Positions 53,601 to 64,000 of a stretch of 64,000 nt of DNA are shown one piece after another. The notes beneath the pieces were generated by a model. That model was not told the origin of the DNA, ran no database searches, and worked only from the letters and a program-made list of their open reading frames with translations. The translations under genes were made by a program, and so were the position numbers. The first letter of the stretch is position 1, and each line of letters opens with the position of its first letter. The DNA comes from Nematostella vectensis (lineage: Eukaryota; Cnidaria; Anthozoa; Actiniaria; Edwardsiidae), in the NCBI RefSeq assembly GCF_932526225.1, contig NC_064044.1:1743001-1807000 (forward strand). Direction: 5' to 3'.

Positions 53601-56600
53601 TAACTTGATTAAGTAGATTCTAACATAGAGCATAGCGCTTGATAGATTGATATACCTTTTTTTCTGAGTATACTGTTTTATTTTTCCTAATGTTACTTTT
53701 TGGAATTTACATTCGGAAAAAAAATTATCGATTGTAACCTTTTGGAGGTTACACTCGTAACACAAATTCCCGAATGTAACCCTGAAGCATTTCCCGAATG
53801 TAACCTCCAGTCCGATGGTGACTTTGCTTGGGATAGTTTACGATACCAATAGTATTAAAAGTAATTTTCATTACAATTCCCTTCAGCAATGCCACGTTAG
53901 TCTTTCGTTGCGGGCACTTGACTACTAACGCAGCTACCCGGGTTCGATTCCCCCTGATGGCCTATTTTTTTTTTTTTTTTAAATATCGATACTTAATTAT
54001 ACTGTTCTTGGTGTGTCATGACATAAAAAGAAGGTATAGTTACATTTTTATGTACTCTCAGCATCTTTGATGTGCTCATGCTTTGTTCAGGATCCTGTAC
54101 ATATTTTATGCACACAAGAACTAACTAGATTCCTTGGATAACTTTATTAAGTAGATTCTAACATAGAGCATAGCGCTCGATAGATTGATATACCTTTTTT
54201 TCCGAGTATACTGTTTTATTTTTCCTAATGTTACTTTTTGGAATTTACATTCGGAAAAACAATTATCGATTGTAACCTTTTGGAGGTTACACTCGTAAAA
54301 CAAATTCCCGAATGTAACCCTGAAGCATTTCCCGAATGTAACCTCCAATCCGATGGTGACTTTGCTTGGGATAGTTTACGATACCAATAGTATTAAAAGT
54401 AATTTTCATTACAATTCCCTTCAGCAATGCCACGTTAGTCTTTCGTTGCGGGCACTTGACTACTAACGCAGCTACCCGGGTTCGATTCCCCCTGATGGCC
54501 TATTTTTTTTTTTTTTTTAAATATCGATACTTAATTATACTGTTCTTGGTGTGTCATGACATAAAAAGAAGGTATAGTTACATTTTTATGTACTCTCAGC
54601 ATCTTTGATGTGCTCATGCTTTGTTCAGGATCCTGTACATATTTTATGCACACAAGAACTAACTAGATTCCTTGGATAACTTTATTAAGTAGATTCTAAC
54701 ATAGAGCATAGCGCTCGATAGATTGATATACCTTTTTTTCCGAGTATACTGTTTTATTTTTCCTAATGTTACTTTTTGGAATTTACATTCGGAAAAACAA
54801 TTATCGATTGTAACCTTTTGGAGGTTACACTCGTAAAACAAATTCCCGAATGTAACCCTGAAGCATTTCCCGAATGTAACCTCCAATCCGATGGTGACTT
54901 TGCTTGGGATAGTTTACGATACCAATAGTATTAAAAGTAATTTTCATTACAATTCCCTTCAGCAATGCCACGTTAGTCTTTCGTTGCGGGCACTTGACTA
55001 CTAACGCAGCTACCCGGGTTCGATTCCCGCTCATGGCCTATTTTTTTTTCTTTATTTTTTTTAAAATATCGATACTTAATTATACTGTTCTTGGTGTGTC
55101 ATGACATAAAAAGAAGGTATAGGGACATTTTTATGTGCTCTCAGCATCTTTGATGTGCTCATGCTTTGTTCAGGATACTGTACATATTTTATGCACACAA
55201 GAACTAACTAGATTCCTTGGATAACTTGATTAAGTAGATTCTAACATAGAGCATAGCGCTAGCTAGATTGATATACCTTTTTTCCGAGTATACTGTTTTA
55301 TTTTTTATAATGTTACTTTTTGGAATTTACATTCGGAAAAAAAAATATCTATTGTAACCTTTTGGAGGTTACACTCGTAAAACAAATTCCCGAATGTAAC
55401 CCTGAAGCTTTTCCCGAATGTAACCTCCAGTCCGATGGTGACTTTGCTTGGGATAGTTTACGATACCAATAGTATTAAAAGTAATTTTCATTACAATTCC
55501 CTTCAGCAATGCCACGTTAGTCTTTCGTTGCGGGCACGTGACTACTAACGCAGCGACCCGGGTTCGATTCCCGCTGATAGCCTATTTTTTTTCTTTATTT
55601 TTTTTAAATATCGATACTTAATTATACTGTTCTTGGTGTGTCATGACATAAAAAGAAGGTATAGGGACATTTTTATGTACTCTCAGCATCTTTGATGTGC
55701 TCATGCTTTGTTCAGGATCCTGTACATATTTTATGCACAAAAGAACTAACTAGATTCCTTGGATAACTTGATTTAGTAGATTCTAACATAGAGCATAGCG
55801 CTCGATAGATTGATATACCTTTTTTTTCCGAGTATACTGTTTTATTTTTCCTAATGTTACTTTTTGGAATTTACATTCGGAAAAACAATTATCGATTGTA
55901 ACCTTTTGGAGGTTACACTCGTAAAACAAATTCCCGAATGTAACCCTGAAGCTTTTCCCGAATGTAACCTCCAGTCCGATGGTGACTTTGCTTGGGATAG
56001 TTTACGATACCAATAGTATTAAAAGTAATTTTCATTGCAATGCCCTTCAGCAATCCCACGTTAGTCTTTCGTTGCGGGAACTTGACTACTAACGCAGCGA
56101 CCCGGGTTCGATTCCCGCTGATAGCCTATTTTTTTTCTTTATTTTTTTTTTAAATATCTATACTTAATTATACTGTTCTTGGTGTGTCATGACATAAAAA
56201 GAAGGTATAGGGACATTTTTATGTACTCTCAGCATCTTTGATGTGCTCATGCTTTGTTCAGGATCCTGTACATATTTTATGCACACAAGAACTAACTAGA
56301 TTCCTTGGATAACTTGATTAAGTAGATTCTAACATAGAGCATAGCGCTCGATATATTGATATACCTTTTTTTCCGAGTATACTGTTTTATTTTTCCTAAT
56401 GTTACTTATTGGAATTTAAATTCGGAAAAAAAAATATCGATTGTAACCGTTTGGAGGTTACACTCGTAAAACAAATTCCCGAATGTAACCCTGAAGCTTT
56501 TCCCGAATGTAACCTCCAGCCCGATGGTGACTTTGCATGGGATAGTTTACGATACCAATAGTATTAAAAGTAATTTTCATTACAATTCCCTTCAGCAATG

Positions 56601-58264
56601 CTACGTTAGTCTTTCGTTGCGGGCACTTGACTACTAACGCAGTTACCCGGGTTCGATTCCCGCTGATAGGCTATTTTTTTTTTTTTATTCTTTTTTTTTT
56701 TTAAATATCGATACTTAATTATACTGTTCTTGGTGTGTCATGACATAAAAAGAAGGTATAGGGACATTTTTATGTACTCTCAGCATCTTTGATGTGCTCA
56801 TGCTTTGTTTAGGATCCTGTACATATTTTATGCACACAAGAACTAACTAGATTCCATGAATAACTTGATTAAGTAGATTCTAACATAGAGCATAGCGCTC
56901 GATAGATTGATATACCTTTTTTTCCGAGTATACTGTTTTATTTTTCCTAATGTTACTTTTTGGAATTTACATTCGGAAAAAAAATTATCGATTGTAACCT
57001 TTTGGAGGTTACACTCGTAAAACAAATTCCCGAATGTAACCCTGAAGCTTTTCCCGAATGTAACCTCCAGTCCGATGGTGACTTTGCTTGGGATAGTTTA
57101 CGATACTAATAGTATTAAAAGTAATTTTCATTACAATTCCCTTCAGCAATGCCACGTTAGTCTTTCGTTGCGGGCACTTGACTACTAACGCAGCGACCCG
57201 GGTTCGATTCCCGCTGATAGCCTATTTTTTTTCTTTATTTTTTTTTAAATATCGATACTTAATTATACTGTTCTTGGTGTGTCATGACATAAAAAGAAGG
57301 TATAGGGACATTTTTATGTACTCTCAGCATCTTTGATGTGCTCATGCTTTGTTCAGGATCCTGTACATATTTTATGCACACAAGAACTAACTAGATTCCT
57401 TGGATAACTTTATTAAGTAGATTCTAACATAGAGCATAGCGCTCGATAGATTGATATACCTTTTTTTCGAGTATACTGTTTTATTTTTTCTAATGTTACT
57501 TTTTGGAATTTACATTCGGAAAAAAAATTATCGATTGTAACCTTTTGGAGGTTACACTCGTAAAACAAATTCCCGAATGTAACCCTGAAGCTTTTCCCGA
57601 ATGTAACCTCCAGTCCGATGGTGACTTTGCTTGGGATAGTTTACGATACTAATAGTATTAAAAGTAATTTTCATTACAATTCCCTTCAGCAATGCCACGT
57701 TAGTCTTTCGTTGCGGGCACTTGACTACTAACGCAGCTACCCGGGTTCGATTCCCGCTGGTAGCCTATTTTTTTCTTTATTTTTTTTTTAAATATCGATA
57801 CCTAATTATACTGTTCTTGGTGTGTCATGACATAAAAAGAAGGTATAGGGACATTTTTATGTACTCTCAGCATCTTTGATGTGCTCATGCTTTGTTCAGG
57901 ATCCTGTACATATTTTATGCACACAAGAACTAACTAGATTCCTTGGATAACTTGATTAAGTAGATTCTAACATAGATCATAGCGCTCGATAGATTGATAT
58001 ACCTTTTTTTTCGAGTATACTGTTTTATTTTTCCTAATGTTACTTTTTGGAATTTACATTCGGAAAAAAAATTATCGATTGTAACCTTTTGGAGGTTACA
58101 CTCGTAAAACAAATTCCCGAATGTAACCCTGAAGCTTTTCCCGAATGTAACCTCCAGTCCGATGGTGACTTTGCTTGGGATAGTTTACGATACCAATAGT
58201 ATTAAAAGTAATTTTCATTACAATTCCCTTCAGCAATGCCACGTTAGTCTTTCGATGCGGGCAC

Positions 58265-59356
58265 TTGACTACTAACGCAGCTACCCGGGTTCGATTCCCT
58301 CTGATAGCCTTTTTTTTTTCTTTATTTTTTTTTTTAAATATCGATACTTAATTATACTGTTCTTGGTGTGTCATGACATAAAAAGAAGGTATAGGGACAT
58401 TTTTATGTACTCTCAGCATCTTTGATGTGCTCATGCTTTGTTCAGGATCCTGTACATATTTTATGCACACAAGAACTAACTAGATTCCTTGGATAACTTG
58501 ATTAAGTAGATTCTAACATAGATCATAGCGCTCGATAGATTGATATACCTTTTTTTTCGAGTATACTGTTTTATTTTTCCTAATGTTACTTTTTGGAATT
58601 TACATTCGGAAAAAAAATTATCGATTGTAACCTTTTGGAGGTTACACTCGTAAAACAAATTCCCGAATGTAACCCTGAAGCTTTTCCCGAATGTAACCTC
58701 CAGTCCGATGGTGACTTTGCTTGGGATAGTTTACGATACCAATAGTATTAAAAGTAATTTTCATTACAATTCCCTTCAGCAATGCCACGTTAGTCTTTCG
58801 ATGCGGGCACTTGACTACTAACGCAGCTACCCGGGTTCGATTCCCTCTGATAGCCTTTTTTTTTTCTTTATTTTTTTTTTTAAATATCGATACTTAATTA
58901 TACTGTTCTTGGTGTGTCATGACATAAAAAGAAGGTATAGGGACATTTTTATGTACTCTCAGCATCTTTGATGTGCTCATGCTTTGTTCAGGATCCTGTA
59001 CATATTTTATGCACACAAGAACTAACTAGATTCCTTGGATAACTTGATTAAGTAGATTCTAACATAGATCATAGCGCTCGATAGATTGATATACCTTTTT
59101 TTTCGAGTATACTGTTTTATTTTTCCTAATGTTACTTTTTGGAATTTACATTCGGAAAAAAAATTATCGATTGTAACCTTTTGGAGGTTACACTCGTAAA
59201 ACAAATTCCCGAATGTAACCCTGAAGCTTTTCCCGAATGTAACCTCCAGTCCGATGGTGACTTTGCTTGGGATAGTTTACGATACCAATAGTATTAAAAG
59301 TAATTTTCATTACAATTCCCTTCAGCAATCCCACGTTAGTCTTTCGTTGCGGCAAC
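58265..59356 (+). repeat. Tandem duplication of M26 in copy 3
   Basis: Two 546-bp units with the M26 head follow one another, where copies 1 and 2 have one (13605 and 35389). The first ends like M25 (aatgccacg, cgatgcgggc). The second ends like normal M26 (aatcccacg, gcggcaac). This is what a crossover between near-identical M25 and M26 bodies on misaligned sister copies would leave. Confidence 0.85.
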
Positions 59357-62089
59357 TTGACTACTATCGCAGCGACCCGGGTTCGATTCCCGCTGATAGC
59401 CTATTTTTTTTCTTTATTTTTTTTTTAAAATATCGATACTTAATTATACTGTTCTTGGTGTGTCATGACATAAAAAGAAGGTATAGGGACATTTTTAAGT
59501 ACTCTCAGCATCTTTGATGTGCTCATGCTTTGTTCAGGATCCTGTACATATTTTATGTACACAAGAACTAACTAGATTCCTTGGATAACTTGAATAAGTA
59601 GATTCTAACATAGAGCATAGCGCTCGATATATTGATATACCTTTTTTTCCGAGTATACTGTTTTATTTTTCCTAATGTTACTTATTGGAATTTACATTCG
59701 GAAAAAAAAAATCGATTGTAACCGTTTGGAGGTTACACTCGTAAAACAAATTCCCGAATGTAACCATGAAGCTTTTCCCGAATGTAACCTCCAGCCCGAT
59801 GGTGACTTTGCATGGGATAGTTTACGATACCAATAGTATTAAAAGTAATTTTCATTACAATTCCCTTCAGCAATGCTACGTTAGTCTTTCGTTGCGGGCA
59901 CTTGACTACTAACGCAGTTACCCGGGTTCGATTCCCGCTGATAGGCTATTTTTTTTTCTTTATTCTTTTTTTTTTAAATATCGATACTTAATTATACTGT
60001 TCTTGGTGTGTCATGACATAAAAAGAAGGTATAGGGACATTTTTATGTACTCTCAGCATCTTTGATGTGCTCATGCTTTGTTCAGGATCCTGTACATATT
60101 TTATGCACACAAGAACTAACTAGATTCCTTGAATAACTTGATTAAGTAGATTCTAACATAGAGCATAGCGCTCGATAGATTGATATACCTTTTTTTCCGA
60201 GTATACTGTTTCATTTTTCCTAATGTTACTTTTTGGAATTTACATTCGGAAAAAAAATTATCGATTGTAACCTTTTGGAGGTTACACTCGTAAAACAAAT
60301 TCCCGAATGTAACCCTGAAGCTTTTCCCGAATGTAACCTCCAGTCCGATGGTGACTTTGCTTGGGATAGTTTACGATACTAATAGTATTAAAAGTAATTT
60401 TCATTACAATTCCCTTCAGCAATGCCACGTTAGTCTTTCGTTGCGGGCACTTGACTACTAACGCAGCGACCCGGGTTCGATTCCCGCTGATAGCCTATTT
60501 TTTTTTCTTTATTTTTTTTTTAAATATCGATACTTAATTATACTGTTCTTGGTGTGTCATGACATAAAAAGAAGGTATAGGGACATTTTTATGTACTCTC
60601 AGCATCTTTGATGTGCTCATGCTTTGTTCAGGATCCTGTACATATTTTATGCACACAAGAACTAACTAGATTCCTTGGATAACTTGATTAAGTAGATTCT
60701 AACATAGAGCATAGCGCTCGATAGATTGATATACCTTTTTTTTCGAGTATACTGTTTTATTTTTCCTAATGTTACTTTTTGGAATTTACATTCGGAAAAA
60801 AAATTATCGATTGTAACCTTTTGGAGGTTACACTCGTAAAACAAATTCCCGAATGTAACCCTGAAGCTTTTCCCGAATGTAACCTCCAGTCCGATGGTGA
60901 CTTTGCTTGGGATAGTTTACGATACCAATAGTATTAAAAGTAATTTTCATTACAATTCCCTTCAGCGATGCCACGTTAGTCTTTCGATGCGGGCACTTGA
61001 CTACTAACGCAGCTACCCGGGTTCGATTCCCGCTGATAGCCTATTTTTTTTTCTTTATTATTTTTTTTTTAATTTCGATACATAATTATACTGTTCTTGG
61101 TGTGTCATTACATAAAAAGAAGGTATAGGGACATTTTTATGTACTCTCAGCATCTTTGATGTGCTCATGCTTAATTCAGGATCCTGTACATATTTTATGC
61201 ACACAAGAACTAACTAGATTCCTTGAATAACTTGATTAAGTAGATTCTAACATAGAGCATAGCGCTCGATAGATTGATATACCTTTTTTTCCGAGTATAC
61301 TGTTTTATTTTTCCTAATGTTACATTTTGGAATTTAAATTCGGAAAAAAAATTATCGATTGTAACCTTTTGCAGGTTACACTCGTAAAACAAATTCCCGA
61401 ATGTAACCCTGAAGCTTTTCCCGAATGTAACCTCCAGTCCGATGGTGACTTTGCTTGGGATAGTTTACGATACCAATAGTATTAAAAGTAATTTTCATTA
61501 CAATTCCCTTCAGCAATGCCACGTTAGTCTTTCGTTGCGGGCACTTGACTACTAACGCAGCGACCCGGGTTCGATTCCCGCTGATAGCCTATTTTTTTTC
61601 TTTATTTTTTTTTTAAATATCGATACTTAATTATACTGTTCTTGGTGTGTCATGACATAAAAAGAAGGTATAGGGACATTTTTATGTACTCTCGGCATCT
61701 TTGATGTGCTCATGCTTTCTTCAGGATCCTGTACATATTTTATGCACACAAGAACTAACTAGATTCCTTGGATAACTTGATTAAGTAGATTCTAACATAG
61801 AGCATAGCGCTCGATAGATTGATATACCTTTATTTCCGAGTATACTGTTTTATTTTTCCTAATGTTACTTTTTGGAATTTACATTCGGAAAAAAAATTAT
61901 CGATTGTAACCTTTTGGAGGTTACACTCGTAAAACAAATTCCCGAATGTAACCCTGAAGCTTTTCCCGAATGTAACCTCCAGTCCGATGGTGACTTTGCT
62001 TGGGATAGTTTACGATACCAATAGTATTAAAAGTAATTTTCATTACAATTCCCTTCAGCAATGCCACGTTAGTCTTTCGTTGCGGGCAC

Positions 62090-64000
62090 TTGACTACTAA
62101 CGCAGCTACCCGGGTTCGATTCCCGCTGATAGCCTACTTTTTTTTCTTTATTCTTTTTTTTAAATATCGATACTTAATTATACTGTTCTTGGTGTGTCAT
62201 GACATAAAAAGAAGGTATAGGGACATTTTTATGTACTCTTAGCATCTTTGATGTGCTCATGCTTTGTTCAGGATCCTGTACATATTTTATGCACACAAGA
62301 ACTAACTAGATTCCTTGGATAACTTGATTAAGTAGATTCTAACATAGTGCATAGCGCTCGATAGATTGATATACCTTTTTTTCCGAGTATACTGTTTTAT
62401 TTTTCCTAATGTTACTTTTTGGAATTTACATTCGGAAAAAAAATTATCGATTGTAACCTTTTGGAGGTTACACTCGTAACACAAATTCCCGAATGTAACC
62501 CTGAAGCATTTCCCGAATGTAACCTCCAGTCCGATGGTGACTTTGCTTGGGATAGTTTACGATACCAATAGTATTAAAAGTAATTTTCATTACAATTCCC
62601 TTCAGCAATGCCACGTTAGTCTTTCGTTGCGGGCACTTGACTACTAACGCAGCGACCCGGGTTCGATTCCCGCTGATGGCCTATTTTCTTTTCTTTTTTT
62701 AAATATCGATACTTAATTATACTGTTCTTGGTGTGTCATGACATAAAAAGAAGGTATAGGGACATTTTTATGTACTCTCGGCATCTTTGATGTGCTCATG
62801 CTTTCTTCAGGATCCTGTACATATTTTATGCACACAAGAACTAACTAGATTCCTTGGATAACTTGATTAAGTAGATTCTAACATAGAGCATAGCGCTCGA
62901 TAGATTGATATACCTTTATTTCCGAGTATACTGTTTTATTTTTCCTAATGTTACTTTTTGGAATTTACATTCGGAAAAAAAATTATCGATTGTAACCTTT
63001 TGGAGGTTACACTCGTAAAACAAATTCCCGAATGTAACCCTGAAGCTTTTCCCGAATGTAACCTCCAGTCCGATGGTGACTTTGCTTGGGATAGTTTACG
63101 ATACCAATAGTATTAAAAGTAATTTTCATTACAATTCCCTTCAGCAATGCCACGTTAGTCTTTCGTTGCGGGCACTTGACTACTAACGCAGCGGCCCGGG
63201 TTCGATTCCCGCTGATAGCCTACTTTTTTTTCTTTATTCTTTTTTTTAAATATCGATACTTATTTATACTGTTCTTGGTGTGTCATGACATAAAAAGAAG
63301 GTATAGGGACATTTTTATGTACTCTTAGCATCTTTGATGTGCTCATGCTTTGTTCAGGATCCTGTACATATTTTATGCACACAAGAACTAACTAGATTCC
63401 TTGGATAACTTGATTAAGTAGATTCTAACATAGTGCATAGCGCTCGATAGATTGATATACCTTTTTTTCCGAGTATACTGTTTTATTTTTCCTAATGTTA
63501 CTTTTTGGAATTTACATTCGGAAAAAAAATTATCGATTGTAACCTTTTGGAGGTTACACTCGTAACACAAATTCCCGAATGTAACCCTGAAGCATTTCCC
63601 GAATGTAACCTCCAGTCCGATGGTGACTTTGCTTGGGATAGTTTACGATACCAATAGTATTAAAAGTAATTTTCATTACAATTCCCTTCAGCAATGCCAC
63701 GTTAGTCTTTCGTTGCGGGCACTTGACTACTAACGCAGCGACCGGGTTTCTATTCCCGCTGATGGCCTATTTTTTTTTTTTTTTTTTTAAATATCGATAC
63801 TTAATTATACTGTTCTTGGTGTGTCATGACATAAAAAGAAGGTATAGGGACATTTTTATGTACTCTCAGCATCTTTGATGTGCTCATGCTTTGTTCAGGA
63901 TCCTGTACATATTTTATGCACACAAGAACTAACTAGATTCCTTGGATAATTTGATTAAGTAGATTCTAACATAGAGCATAGCGCTCGATAGATTGATATA
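62090..64000 (+). repeat. Rearranged units after the canonical order ends
   Basis: The unit at 62090 starts as M32 (including catagtgcat) but departs at 62365 and continues with an acacaaat/gaagcattt 3' half. The unit at 62637 has an M31 body (ctctcggc, ctttcttcag, ctttatttccg) behind a head with gatggcc and an unusual T tract broken by C. The unit at 63176 repeats the M32-like chimera, and 63723 has an M11-like head but not the M11 body marker agaccatag. An M31/M32 dimer therefore repeats with a period of about 1.09 kb instead of moving on to M33. Confidence 0.8.

Larger units (their letters stand above)
1..64000 (+). repeat. Tandem satellite array, ~545-bp monomer, ~118 units
   Basis: The landmark ttgactacta followed by cgcag recurs every 536-552 bp from base 1 to base 63723, always on the same strand, with no interruption by other sequence. 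Length differences between units come almost entirely from the T-rich tract just after the tRNA-like segment. Units differ by a modest number of substitutions, and many differences are shared by groups of units, so variant types can be recognised. The array has no visible edge on either side. Such a homogenised, non-coding, AT-rich array is typical of eukaryotic heterochromatin. Whether it is centromeric cannot be read from the sequence. Confidence 0.97.
44661..64000 (+). repeat. Higher-order repeat copy 3 (36 monomers, truncated by window, rearranged 3' part)
   Basis: Monomer starts: 44661, 45206, 45752, 46297, 46838, 47384, 47930, 48472, 49017, 49561, 50108, 50652, 51198, 51736, 52280, 52827, 53372, 53918, 54456, 54994, 55538, 56082, 56627, 57178, 57721, 58265, 58811 (extra M26), 59357 (M27), 59902, 60451, 60997, 61545 (M31), 62090 (M32-like), 62637 (M31-like), 63176 (M32-like), 63723 (partial). 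It keeps M21 and M22, unlike copy 2. It also lacks variants shared by copies 1 and 2, such as cttgattata in M9 and gttctttgtg in M15. The standard order ends near 62365. Confidence 0.88.

Noticed and set aside
1-64000. CRISPR array
   Set aside because: The repeats are ~545 bp and contiguous, without unique spacers, and there are no cas-like genes.

Overview
The whole 64 kb is one head-to-tail satellite array. It holds about 118 monomers of roughly 545 bp (range about 536-552), all in the same orientation. I found no unique-sequence interval, protein gene, rRNA, mobile element or CRISPR array. The organism is almost certainly a eukaryote, probably in a heterochromatic (centromeric, pericentromeric or subtelomeric) region. 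The reasons are the satellite organisation, a nested higher-order repeat, and a tRNA-derived segment with a Pol III internal B-box followed by a T-run in each unit. I cannot name the species. Both ends of the array lie outside the window.

Monomer anatomy, using the phase that starts at the ttgacta of the tRNA-like segment: 3' half of a decayed tRNA-like sequence (about +1 to +45); T-rich tract (about +46 to +72); an AT-rich body with short palindromes (TATCGATA, TGTCATGACA, AGGATCCT); a block of about 125 bp built from six degenerate copies of a motif of about 17 bp in alternating orientation (about +311 to +436); then the 5' half of the next tRNA-like segment. Every monomer boundary is therefore spanned by a 77-nt tRNA-like unit, from monomer start -32 to +44.

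Higher-order layout: monomers are not interchangeable, and a fixed order of 42 monomer types (called M1-M42 here) makes a repeat unit of about 22.9 kb. Copy 1 (1-22873) has 42 monomers. Copy 2 (22874-44660) has 40, because M21 and most of M20/M22 collapsed into one hybrid. Copy 3 (44661-64000, cut by the window) carries an extra M26 and leaves the standard order near 62365. Inside the 42-mer are older duplications: a 5-monomer block (M9-M13 and M14-M18), an extra M18 (M19), and a 3-monomer block across the seam (M39-M41 and M42-M1-M2). Copies 1 and 2 share private variants that copy 3 lacks.

The many short open frames repeat with the satellite period, start mostly at TTG, and run antisense to the tRNA-like and motif block. 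I treat none as a gene. The most interesting parts are the unusually large higher-order repeat, the regularly spaced Pol III/TFIIIC-type B-boxes, and the alternating palindromic motif block. A function for any of them is inference.
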